A DNA stretch of 33,603 nt from Gammaproteobacteria bacterium (lineage in GTDB: Bacteria > Pseudomonadota > Gammaproteobacteria > Poriferisulfidales > Oxydemutatoraceae). Below are positions 19,745 to 26,929 of the stretch, in pieces. A program made the translations under genes and the position numbers. Below the pieces are notes generated by a model. It did not search any database. It was not told the origin of the DNA and worked only from the letters and a program-made list of their open reading frames with translations. The stretch spans positions 1-33,603 of the forward strand of contig JAPPQC010000043.1 of NCBI GenBank assembly GCA_028817225.1. Direction: 5' to 3'. Position 1 is the stretch's first letter. Every line of letters starts with the position of its first letter.

Positions 19745-19762
19745 TTCCTGCGGAAGCAGGAA
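19745..19762. repeat. REP-like palindrome at left edge of island
   Basis: TTCCTGC at 19745-19751, loop GGAA, GCAGGAA at 19756-19762, preceded by ccgcca. The reverse orientation of the same element recurs at 26636-26660. Here it lies between the convergent stops of the glycosyltransferase and the first subtilase, so it may also help terminate both. Confidence 0.65.
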
Positions 19763-19778
19763 GCCGGGTTTCAGGGGG

Positions 19779-22469
19779 TTACGGGTCGGCTTGGGTGGCG
19801 CCGGTGTCTGTGGATACCGCGCCTTCCATGAAGACGCGCAGTCTCAGGTAAAGGCCCGTGTTTCCGTCGTCGTCCCATACCCTCAAGGTTGCCCGGTGTG
19901 GCGTGCCGAGCCTTGCGGCGGTATCGGGGGAGATGTCGAGAGACAGCGTTATTCGCTGGAATATGGAAGGTTCTTCATCCTCGTCTATTGAATGGATGAT
20001 GATTTCGGTTGAGGTGCCTCCTGTGACGATGGTTGCGCTGGTGGGCCAGACATCGCCGGTCAGGTGGTTCATCAGGTGGCTTGTGTCGTGCCTGTACAAC
20101 GAGCCGGCGTCAAGAAAGAACGGCACATTGGCGATGGCGGGGCGGTCGAGTGTGATGGTTGCGGTGGCGGTTTGGGCTGTTGCGGTCCGGCTGCTCTGGA
20201 AGATGACATCGGGCAGGACGGTGATGGTCATGACGGGGGTGTCGCTGTCTTCTATTGTGAGGGTTGCTGGCGGCAAGGTTTGGGGTGAGATGGAAGATTC
20301 CGGGGTGGTAATTTGCAGGTGGATGGTTTCATCGGGTTCGTAGGTGTTGTCTGTGATTGTCGGGATGGTGAAGGTGACAGAGTTGGAGTCGGTTGTGGCT
20401 GTGATGGTTTCGGGCAGTGTGTAGTCTGTGCCTTTGGTCGCGGTGCCGGTGGCGCTGATGGTGAATTGTGCGGCGTTGATGAGCCGGTCACTGAACCGGA
20501 TGGTGGCGGTTGCGGTGTCTCCTTCCGCGATGCGCGCGGGTATGTGCAGGGTGGGCCTGATGCCTTCGCTTTGCAGTGTCATGGCTGCGGTGTGCATGGG
20601 CACGATGTGGTAGTGGGTGGTTGAGAGGTGCTGGTCCACCTCGACTCGCAGCCTGATTTCACTGCCGCTGGTTCCAGCAGCGCGGACGGTCATTCTCTGC
20701 GGGATGTGCCAGTTGCGGGAAGTGAAGGTCAGTGTGGAGGGTGTGACGACGGCATCGGCGTTAGAGAGCGGAGTGGCGACGCCTTCCAGCACAACGACCT
20801 CGCCGGAGGAGGGCCGGACAGGTTCTCTTGTCAGGGACAGGTCAATATAGCCGCTGATTCCTTCGGCGATGGTGGTTTGTGATGAATGAATGCGAATGCC
20901 GGGCGTCGCGACGGAATAAAGGGCGTTTGCGATGTTGAGGGCGCCGCCGGAGGCGACGGTGTCTGTTGTCGGGACACCGTTTTCATCTCTCAGTTTGAAC
21001 GAATCAAAGCGGTCCACAGTATTGAGCAGCGCACTGCGTACTTCGGTGACGGTCAAGTCCGGTTTGAATGACCAAAGCAGGGCGGCGGCGGCGGCGACAT
21101 GGGGGGCTGCAAGGGAAGTTCCATCAGGGTCTATTTGCATATCTGGCTTTCCGGGAAGGTCCGGTAAAAATTGCCGAGGGCTGGTTGGTATTTCTTCAGC
21201 AGGTGCGTACAAGTCAGCTGTCATGTCCCCGTAATTGGTCCTATCCCAGCGTTCTCGAGCAGTTTTACTTTGTCCCGCGACAACAATGATGTTATCAAGG
21301 TCATAACAACGCACTGTTGGCAGTCGATCTTGATGATTGTTGTAGTTTATTCCATTGTTTCCAGCCGATGTAACAAGCAGAATTCCTTCTGCTTCAAGCT
21401 GTTCCAGAGACATGTATTCCATACATTGATTTTCTATGCCTCGTTCCTTACATTGTTTGGATGATAATTCGAAGATTGCGACTCTGGAGTCGCAATCTTC
21501 GAAGCCATTCGCGGGCCCCCGACTGTAATTGACGACCCGAATGTTGACGCCTCTGCGCCGCATTTTAAGGATGTAGTTATAGCTATCCACCGACAGGTTA
21601 GAATCGTTCAAAAACATCATCCTGATATTCCAGGCGACGCCTGCAATCTCATTGTTGTTGTTTCCCCGAGCCCCGAGAACGCTGGCAACCAGCGTGCCAT
21701 GCCCATCCCGAACATCTTCGGACGGAACATCTAAGTAGCCGTCACTCCTGCTACCATTAAAATAACAGCCGTGAATATCATCCGTACAGCCGTTGTTGTC
21801 GTTGTCCATGCTGTCGCCTGCAGTTTCGCTGCTGTTAATCCACAGGTTGGGGCGTAATTCCGGGTTGTTAACATCAAAACGGTTATCAACTACCACAACC
21901 ACGACATTGTCGCTGCCAGTGGTGTACGCCCATGCTTCCGGGGCGTCCACATCCACATCGTTTTTCTGGTCGTGCAGGTTGGTTTGGTCATTGAAACTGG
22001 GGTCGTTCGGCCTGTTTCCGAAGGGCAGGGAATGTGGCACTCTTTTGCCGCTGTACTCCATGCCTGCATAGTCCACCGACGGGTCTTGCCGAATAATCTC
22101 CAGCAGCCAGTCGGCATTCCATGTGGCGGGAACCTCTACGGTGGAGATGTCCAATTGATCAAGGTAGGTTATGCGAACTTCTTCCATTTGGAAGAGTATC
22201 GCCATCGGCCCATTGGTGGGTTCTGGTGCGCCAGCCAAGCGTTTGACCAGCAGTTTCTGGCGTTTGGTTTTTTCGTCAAGCAGGTGTTCGGGAATGGTTT
22301 TGATGTTTTTCAGGACGGGGCGGAAGTCTTTTTTGTATGGTGTTTGTGTGGATGTTGTGATTTCGCTGCGCGGCGGTGCGGAAGATTCGGCCAGCAGTAT
22401 CATCAGCAGGGCGGCAATGGCCCCCCCGATGTACCATCCGGTGTTTCCTGTTTTCCACGAAACCGTCAT
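19779..22469 (-). CDS. Subtilase (S8) with Calx-beta-like repeats, copy 1
   Basis: 896 residues from the ATG at 22469. A short positive N-terminus and hydrophobic segment (about 11-27) act as signal or anchor. Residues about 50-135 resemble an I9-like prodomain (WLLEIIRQDPSVDYA). The S8 domain has Asp195 (VVVVVDNRFD), His257 (DGHGTLVAS), oxyanion Asn371 (TSAGNNG) and Ser452 (GTSLAAPHVAA), so the triad is complete. An Asp/Asn-rich loop (MDNDNNGCTDDIHG) may bind calcium. The C-terminal third has at least one Calx-beta-like unit ending in ATLTIEDSD. It is likely exported; the substrate is unknown. The start was set by alignment to copy 2. A TTG at 22487 would add six residues. More A/T-rich than neighbours. 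Confidence 0.87.
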   Translation of the reverse strand: MTVSWKTGNTGWYIGGAIAALLMILLAESSAPPRSEITTSTQTPYKKDFRPVLKNIKTIPEHLLDEKTKRQKLLVKRLAGAPEPTNGPMAILFQMEEVRITYLDQLDISTVEVPATWNADWLLEIIRQDPSVDYAGMEYSGKRVPHSLPFGNRPNDPSFNDQTNLHDQKNDVDVDAPEAWAYTTGSDNVVVVVVDNRFDVNNPELRPNLWINSSETAGDSMDNDNNGCTDDIHGCYFNGSRSDGYLDVPSEDVRDGHGTLVASVLGARGNNNNEIAGVAWNIRMMFLNDSNLSVDSYNYILKMRRRGVNIRVVNYSRGPANGFEDCDSRVAIFELSSKQCKERGIENQCMEYMSLEQLEAEGILLVTSAGNNGINYNNHQDRLPTVRCYDLDNIIVVAGQSKTARERWDRTNYGDMTADLYAPAEEIPTSPRQFLPDLPGKPDMQIDPDGTSLAAPHVAAAAALLWSFKPDLTVTEVRSALLNTVDRFDSFKLRDENGVPTTDTVASGGALNIANALYSVATPGIRIHSSQTTIAEGISGYIDLSLTREPVRPSSGEVVVLEGVATPLSNADAVVTPSTLTFTSRNWHIPQRMTVRAAGTSGSEIRLRVEVDQHLSTTHYHIVPMHTAAMTLQSEGIRPTLHIPARIAEGDTATATIRFSDRLINAAQFTISATGTATKGTDYTLPETITATTDSNSVTFTIPTITDNTYEPDETIHLQITTPESSISPQTLPPATLTIEDSDTPVMTITVLPDVIFQSSRTATAQTATATITLDRPAIANVPFFLDAGSLYRHDTSHLMNHLTGDVWPTSATIVTGGTSTEIIIHSIDEDEEPSIFQRITLSLDISPDTAARLGTPHRATLRVWDDDGNTGLYLRLRVFMEGAVSTDTGATQADP
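20654..20966. repeat. Near-identical block shared by the two subtilase genes, copy A
   Basis: This 313-base stretch aligns without gaps to 24407-24719 (constant offset 3753), with only scattered substitutions by eye. It codes the end of the catalytic region and the first part of the C-terminal repeats (RIHSSQTTIAEG to TVRAAGTSGSEI). Identity is far higher than in the catalytic domains. Confidence 0.85.
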
Positions 22470-22492
22470 GCTGAAAAGTGCCCGCAATCAGC

Positions 22493-22508
22493 AAAAATGC
22501 CGATTTTT
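22493..22508. repeat. A/T hairpin in the 5' leader of subtilase copy 1
   Basis: AAAAAT (22493-22498), GCCG, ATTTTT (22503-22508) is a perfect inverted repeat 24 bases upstream of the subtilase ATG. The same structure is kept at 26194-26209 in front of copy 2. Neither subtilase start has a visible Shine-Dalgarno, so this element might influence translation; that is inference. Confidence 0.5.
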
Positions 22509-22518
22509 CAATGGGTAT

Positions 22519-22527
22519 GATATACCA
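22519..22527 (-). promoter_or_regulatory. Predicted extended -10 for subtilase copy 1
   Basis: On the minus strand the sequence reads TGGTATATC, an extended -10 (TG-n-TATATC). It lies in the arm of the imperfect palindrome GGTATGATATACC (22514-22526). The same TGGTATATC is preserved upstream of copy 2 (26220-26228). No convincing -35 was found. Confidence 0.4.
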
Positions 22528-22546
22528 CGCTGCCGGGCGTTATCTG

Positions 22547-22555
22547 TGATAGTAT
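22547..22555 (+). promoter_or_regulatory. Predicted extended -10 for the FG-GAP gene
   Basis: TGATAGTAT (TG-n-TAGTAT) lies 28 bases before the FG-GAP ATG. The matching site in the second cassette is TGGTAGTAT at 26248-26256. Conservation in both copies within otherwise diverged spacer supports function. The -10 hexamer itself is 4 of 6 to consensus. Confidence 0.4.
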
Positions 22556-22583
22556 TAACTACCAGAGTAACCGGGACATCCGA

Positions 22584-23495
22584 ATGAAACCGACTCTTGC
22601 AACAGCGAGACTGCTTTTTGTATTTGCGGCATGGGCAACCCTGCCGTTTGCGGCGCCCCTGCATGGTGCATCGCCCGGCTTCCCCTTTGCCGAAGACTTT
22701 CAGTCACAGCCTTTGTTAAGCACCCAGACCACTGCGTTGTGGACCAGCGGCAGTGTGACGCTTGGTCGTGCACGGCACCTTCAGTTGGGGAGCCTTGATC
22801 TCGCCCCCCGGGATGCCGGAATCGGCAATTCACGGGCCAACACCGCCATTCATGACATTGCGGTGCATGACATGGATGGTGACGGCAATATGGATGTCAT
22901 TACCGCAGGCGCCGGCGGGGTTCTTGTCTATTATGTTGACGATGATGACAAGGATAATCTGGAATCCATCGAGCCGGTCAGGATCACTTCGGCGGTGCCG
23001 TTCAAGGCCATGGCCATTGGCGATTTTGACCGGGACGGTTGGCTGGATGTTGCGGCGGCGGGTGATTCGCACGCGGTGATTCCGTTCATGAACGACGAAG
23101 GGAAACGCGGTAATTTCAGAGAGCGCAGGCGGTTGTCGAACTTGCGCGTCATTGCGCTTGCTTCTGCGGACATGGACGGTGACGGCGACCTTGATTTGGT
23201 GCTGGCGCAAAGGAGGGGGCGCATCGTTGAGGTTCACCTGAACGATGGTGCGGGCAATTTCAGCGAGAAGGATGATGCGTTTCCCGACGCCGAGGGCCGG
23301 AACATGGGTTTGGGGATTGGTGATTTTGACGAAGACGATGACATGGACCTGTTCATTGCGAGGACCGGCGGCGTGAATATGTTTCATCTGAACGACGGCA
23401 GTGGGGGTTTTGACGATGGCGGGCACGGGCGGGTGGTTTCGGGCAGGGTCAATGGCGGTGAGGGGGTGCCGCATATCGTTTTTCTGACTGCGTAG
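22584..23495 (+). CDS. Secreted FG-GAP/VCBS-repeat calcium-binding protein
   Basis: 303 residues. The first 29 form a Sec signal peptide (MKPTLATARLLFVFAAWATL, cleavage probably after HGA). Four EF-like calcium loops recur about every 50 residues: DMDGDGNMD (96-104), DFDRDGWLD (147-155), DMDGDGDLD (196-204) and DFDEDDDMD (247-255). This is the FG-GAP/VCBS pattern of integrin-type beta-propeller blades. With four to five blades it is short for a closed propeller, so it may be truncated or oligomerise. It is divergent from subtilase copy 1 across 114 bases, sharing a control region. A role as partner, substrate or inhibitor of the protease is a guess from the pairing only. Confidence 0.85.
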   Translation: MKPTLATARLLFVFAAWATLPFAAPLHGASPGFPFAEDFQSQPLLSTQTTALWTSGSVTLGRARHLQLGSLDLAPRDAGIGNSRANTAIHDIAVHDMDGDGNMDVITAGAGGVLVYYVDDDDKDNLESIEPVRITSAVPFKAMAIGDFDRDGWLDVAAAGDSHAVIPFMNDEGKRGNFRERRRLSNLRVIALASADMDGDGDLDLVLAQRRGRIVEVHLNDGAGNFSEKDDAFPDAEGRNMGLGIGDFDEDDDMDLFIARTGGVNMFHLNDGSGGFDDGGHGRVVSGRVNGGEGVPHIVFLTA

Positions 23496-23522
23496 TCTTT
23501 TCTCCCCTTTCGTTTCAATCCG

Positions 23523-26168
23523 TCACGGGTTTGTCTGGATGATGGTGGTGTTTGTGAGCACCGCCCCTTCAAGGAAGACGCGCAGGCGCAGGTAGGTGGA
23601 GGAGTCTCCGTCGTCGTCTCTTGTGATCAGGAGGGCACGGTTGGGTTGGCCGAGTCTTGCGGCGGCATCAGGGGGGAGGGCCGGAGACAAGCGTATCCAG
23701 TGGGTTCTGCCCTCTATATCGTCCTCGTCTATTGAGTGGATGATGATTTCGGTTGCGGTGGCGTCCTCTACGATGGTTGCGGTTACGGGCCAGGTGTTGC
23801 CGCTGATGTTGTTGAACAGGTGGTTGATGTCGCCGCCCCCGATTGGTCTTGCGTTGAGGGAGAAAGTCACATCTTGCACGGCCATGCGGTCGAGTGTGAT
23901 GGTTGCGGTGGCGGTTGGGGCGTTTGTTTCTGTGTTGCTCTGTGTGATGGTGCGGGGCAGGACGGTGATGGTCATGATGGGGGTGTCGCTGTCTTCTATG
24001 GTCAGGGTGGCTTGCAGGGGCAGGGCCTGGGGCGAGATGCGGGGGTTTTCGGTGGTGACTTGCAGGTGGATGGTTTTGTCGGGGCCGTTGTAGCCTGGAT
24101 TGTTGATTGTCTGGATGGTGAAGGTGGCGGAAGTGGAGTCGGCTTCGGCTGTGATGGTGTCGGGGAGTGTGTAGTCTTCGCCCTCAACGGCGGTACCGGC
24201 GCCGGTGGTGGTGATGGTGAATTGTGCGGCGTTGAGCAGCCGGTCGCTGAAGTGGATGGTGGCGGTTGCGATGTTTCCTTCGGTGATGCGTTGGGGTATG
24301 TGCAGGGTTGGCCTGATGCCTTCGCTTTGCAGTGTCATGGTTGCGGTGCGTACCATGGTTCGGTAGTCTGTGGTTGAGCGTTCGTCGTTGACCGAGACTT
24401 GCAGTGTGATTTCACTGCCGCTGGTTCCAGCGGCGCGGACGGTCATTCTCTGCGGGATGTGCCAGTTGCGGGAAGTGAAGGTCAGTGTGGAGGGTGTGAC
24501 GACGGCATCGGCGTCAGAGAGCGGGGTGGCGACGCCTTCCAGCACAACGACCTCGCCGGAGGAGGGCCGGACGGGTTCTCTTGTCAATGACAGGTCAATG
24601 TAGCCGCTGGTTCCTTCGGCGATGGTGGTTTGTGAGGAGTGAATGCGAATGCCGGGTGTTGCGACGGAATAGAGGGCGTTTGCGATGTTCAGGGCGCCGC
24701 CGGAGGCGACGGTGTCTGTGATGACAACGCTCGGGGTGCCGTCTATAACAACGGTGGCAGTGGTTTTGAATGTATCGAAGCGGTCCACGGTACCAAGCAG
24801 CGCACTGCGCACCTCGGCAATGGTCAGGTCCGGCCTGAACGACCACAACAGGGCGGCGGCGGCGGCGACATGGGGGGCTGCAAGGGAAGTCCCCCCGACA
24901 CTAAGTTTTCTGTAACCATCCGTTTGGGAACGATCCAGGACATGCAAATCCTCGGCGGGCGCGTACAAGTCGCCTACATTGGCACCGTAGTTGGAGGCAA
25001 GTACACCAGGGGTATCCACCCAACGAGTTCGGGAATCTTCACTCTGCCCCGCGACAACAATCATGTTATCGGTTTTGAGGCAGCCCGGGTCAATCTGCTT
25101 CGTCTTCTGTGGTGTGCTGGCGTAATTTATATCGCGGTTTCCAATTGGCTGGACAAACAGGATTCCCTGCTGTCCAGCGTCTCTAATTGCATTGTAATCA
25201 TTCAAATCATCATCGTCCGGGGTAATTGGATTGCAACCTTCTACGAGGCCTCTGCTGTGATTGACGACCCTGACATTGACTCCCAAATCCCGCATGTCCA
25301 TGACATACTCTAATCCCTCCACGGTGCCGCCCTCCACATACATAATCCGGGTATTCCAGATGACGCCTGTGATTGCGTAATCGTTGTTTCCTCGCGCCAG
25401 AACACTGGAAACTGACCTGCCGTGAGTATCACCCTCACGAAAAATCCTGCCATCTGCGGGGGTGTTGTCCAGGTTACAGCCATGTATATCGTCTATGCAT
25501 CCGTTGTTGTCATCGTCTATGCCGGGCAGGCCCTCAGTTTCACTGCTGTTGACCCAAAGGTTGAGAAACAAGTCTGGATGAATGTCATCAAGGCCGGAGC
25601 TTTCGAGTACCGCAATAACGACGTTGTCACTGCCGGTGATATAAGCCCACGCTTCCGGGGCATCTATGTCCACATCGCGGACGGGGTCGTGAAGGTTGGT
25701 TTGTTTCCTGAAGGCCGGGTCATTAGGCCAGACGCTGAAAGATTGCATTTTTTCTTCTTTGTATGCGTGCTTCACTGAAGGGTCTTGGCGGATAATCTCC
25801 AACAGCCAATCTGTGTCCCATGCGGCGGGTACTTTGACGGCGGAGATGTCGAAATGGCCAAGGTAGGGTATGTGAACCTCTTTCATTTGGGAGAGTACCG
25901 CCATTGGGCCGTTGGCAGGTTCGGGTACGCCGGACAAGCGTTTGACCAGTAGTGTTTGGCGTTCGGCTTTACCTTTAATGAGATGTTCAGGAATGGTCTT
26001 GATGTTTTTCAGTACGGGCTGGAAGTCTTTGTGCGCGGTGTTTGTGCCGGATGTTGCGGCTTTATAACGAGGTGGTGTTGAAGATTCAGCCAGCAAAATC
26101 ATCATCAGGGCGGCAACAGCCCCCCCGATGTACCATCCGGCTTTTCCTGTTTTCCGAAAAAAATACAT
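23523..26168 (-). CDS. Subtilase-family protein, copy 2, with altered active site
   Basis: 881 residues from the ATG at 26168, which aligns with copy 1 (MYFFRKTGKAGWYIGGA). It has the same layout: hydrophobic N-terminus, prodomain-like region, S8 domain, Calx-beta-like repeats, and a shared C-terminal YLRLRVFLEGA. The Ser428 motif GTSLAAPHVAAA and His249 are kept. The catalytic Asp position reads VVIAVLESSGLDDIHPDL, with Glu189 instead of Asp; the His motif is HGR rather than HGT, and the oxyanion region is PIGNRD. It may therefore be a weak or dead protease kept for binding. The frame is open upstream to 26621, but that part is the antisense of the broken FG-GAP gene and is not counted. Confidence 0.82.
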   Translation of the reverse strand: MYFFRKTGKAGWYIGGAVAALMMILLAESSTPPRYKAATSGTNTAHKDFQPVLKNIKTIPEHLIKGKAERQTLLVKRLSGVPEPANGPMAVLSQMKEVHIPYLGHFDISAVKVPAAWDTDWLLEIIRQDPSVKHAYKEEKMQSFSVWPNDPAFRKQTNLHDPVRDVDIDAPEAWAYITGSDNVVIAVLESSGLDDIHPDLFLNLWVNSSETEGLPGIDDDNNGCIDDIHGCNLDNTPADGRIFREGDTHGRSVSSVLARGNNDYAITGVIWNTRIMYVEGGTVEGLEYVMDMRDLGVNVRVVNHSRGLVEGCNPITPDDDDLNDYNAIRDAGQQGILFVQPIGNRDINYASTPQKTKQIDPGCLKTDNMIVVAGQSEDSRTRWVDTPGVLASNYGANVGDLYAPAEDLHVLDRSQTDGYRKLSVGGTSLAAPHVAAAAALLWSFRPDLTIAEVRSALLGTVDRFDTFKTTATVVIDGTPSVVITDTVASGGALNIANALYSVATPGIRIHSSQTTIAEGTSGYIDLSLTREPVRPSSGEVVVLEGVATPLSDADAVVTPSTLTFTSRNWHIPQRMTVRAAGTSGSEITLQVSVNDERSTTDYRTMVRTATMTLQSEGIRPTLHIPQRITEGNIATATIHFSDRLLNAAQFTITTTGAGTAVEGEDYTLPDTITAEADSTSATFTIQTINNPGYNGPDKTIHLQVTTENPRISPQALPLQATLTIEDSDTPIMTITVLPRTITQSNTETNAPTATATITLDRMAVQDVTFSLNARPIGGGDINHLFNNISGNTWPVTATIVEDATATEIIIHSIDEDDIEGRTHWIRLSPALPPDAAARLGQPNRALLITRDDDGDSSTYLRLRVFLEGAVLTNTTIIQTNP
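24407..24719. repeat. Near-identical block shared by the two subtilase genes, copy B
   Basis: Partner of the 20654-20966 block, same orientation, no indels. It starts near tgatttcactgccgctggtt and ends at ggcgacggtgtctgt on the plus strand. Identity drops on both sides of the block. Confidence 0.85.
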
Positions 26169-26193
26169 ATTGGAAGAAGGGTTTGCAGCGGCA

Positions 26194-26209
26194 AAAAATA
26201 CCGATTTTT
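26194..26209. repeat. A/T hairpin in the 5' leader of subtilase copy 2
   Basis: AAAAAT (26194-26199), ACCG, ATTTTT (26204-26209), 26 bases upstream of the copy 2 ATG. It is the equivalent of 22493-22508; the stem is conserved while the loop differs. Confidence 0.5.
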
Positions 26210-26219
26210 CAATGGATAT

Positions 26220-26256
26220 GATATACCATACCAAAGGGTGGTTTCTATGGTAGTAT
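26220..26256. promoter_or_regulatory. Divergent promoter elements of the second cassette
   Basis: TGGTATATC on the minus strand (26220-26228) points to subtilase copy 2, and TGGTAGTAT on the plus strand (26248-26256) points to the truncated FG-GAP gene. Both correspond in sequence and position to the elements of the first cassette (22519-22527 and 22547-22555). Confidence 0.35.
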
Positions 26257-26284
26257 CGGCCATCCGTATGAACGGGACATTCAT

Positions 26285-26434
26285 ATGAAACCGACTCTTG
26301 CAGCAGCGAGACTGCTTTCCATATCAGCGGCATGGGCAATCCTGTCGTTTGCGGCACCCCTGCATGGTGCGTCGCCGGGCTTTCCCTTTGCCGAGGACTT
26401 TCAGTCACAACTGCTGCTGAACAGCACTCGCTGA
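26285..26434 (+). pseudogene. Truncated second copy of the FG-GAP gene
   Basis: An ATG at 26285 opens MKPTLAAARLLSISAAWAIL followed by SFAAPLHGASPGFPFAEDFQ, nearly the same signal peptide and first mature residues as the gene at 22584. Homology stops around codon 47 (LLLNSTR), where a TGA ends the frame at 26434. All four calcium-binding repeats are missing. The following 490 bases show no trace of the rest. The product would be a 49-residue exported peptide at most. It sits 116 bases from subtilase copy 2, as the intact gene does from copy 1. Confidence 0.85.
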
Positions 26435-26597
26435 TTGGCCTCGCCGCCACCGCGCCGCTGCGCTGATATTCCACGCGGCGGCGCTTGCGCCGCGCAACCA
26501 TTGATACCCGTTGGCGGCGAAGGGGCGCCGCCGCAATGCCTTTTCCGGTTTTCCGCACGGCCACTGACGCCAGTGCCGACGCCAACCCCCCGGATGC

Positions 26598-26680
26598 CCG
26601 CTTTCGCAGGAATGGCGGCAAGGTGGTATCCTAAGATTCCTGCTTTCGCAGGAATGGCGGGAAGGTTGCAGGAATGGCGG
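26598..26680. repeat. Cluster of REP-like palindromes at right edge of island
   Basis: The phrase gcaggaatggcgg occurs three times (26606-26618, 26648-26660, 26668-26680). The middle copy is a full palindrome: ATTCCTGC (26636-26643), loop TTTC, GCAGGAAT (26648-26655). The first is a half element with ccgctttcgcagg. They are inverted with respect to the copy at 19745. This palindrome type is widespread as an interspersed element in proteobacteria. Confidence 0.75.
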
Positions 26681-26766
26681 AGGGGCGGGTGGCAGTGCTG
26701 CACCAACCACCGGCGCCGCCACTGCACCGCCATTCCCGCCTTCGTGTGCAGTCCCGCTTGATTGTG

Positions 26767-26794
26767 TATATTTTGCCGGCATTCAATCCGGCAA
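26767..26794 (+). promoter_or_regulatory. TATATT box and hairpin upstream of galE
   Basis: TATATT at 26767-26772 is a good -10 hexamer without a good -35. TTGCCGG (26773-26779) and CCGGCAA (26788-26794) form a 7-bp stem with an 8-base loop directly after it. This could be the start of the galE-wbpL-wbpM transcript with a structured leader, or an operator; undecided. Confidence 0.3.
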
Positions 26795-26797
26795 CGC

Positions 26798-26929
26798 ATG
26801 GATGTAAAGCGGAAGTTGCGAGATGGACATTACATTGCACAAATCAGCCGGCACCACGCCGGCGGCGCGGATGTCATCGGCGCGCGGATTGCCTGCGTGC
26901 GCGAATCGGTGCGGGTAAGCGAACGATGA
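26798..26929 (+). CDS. Possible 43-residue leader ORF coupled to galE
   Basis: An ATG at 26798 opens MDVKRKLRDGHYIAQISRHH and runs 43 codons to a TGA that overlaps the galE start as ATGA. The overlap is like those seen elsewhere in this genome, and codons before GTN end in T as in real genes (gat gtc). There is no obvious ribosome-binding site and no family recognised, so it may be chance. Confidence 0.25.
   Translation: MDVKRKLRDGHYIAQISRHHAGGADVIGARIACVRESVRVSER

Larger units (their letters stand above)
26435..26925. other. Non-coding stretch between the island and galE
   Basis: These 491 bases hold REP-like repeats (26598-26680), a hairpin (26773-26794) and one small open frame (26798-26929). 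The part from 26435 to 26597 is GC-rich with short direct and inverted pieces such as cgcggcggcgcttgcgccgcg, and no gene I recognise. It marks the return from the A/T-richer island to ordinary chromosomal composition. Confidence 0.6.

Noticed and set aside
19662..19778. tRNA or attachment site at the left edge of the island
   Set aside because: No cloverleaf or direct-repeat pair was visible; only the two small hairpins.
20064..20624. Plus-strand Gly/Val-rich frames within the subtilase genes
   Set aside because: Shadows of Thr/Pro/Ser-rich coding on the minus strand.
26169..26621. Upstream extension of the subtilase copy 2 frame by 151 codons
   Set aside because: It runs through the promoter region and antisense to the truncated FG-GAP gene. 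The homologous start in copy 1 is equivalent to 26168.
26598..26680. CRISPR-like repeats
   Set aside because: Only three short, unevenly spaced partial copies of a palindrome and no cas genes. They fit REP-like elements.
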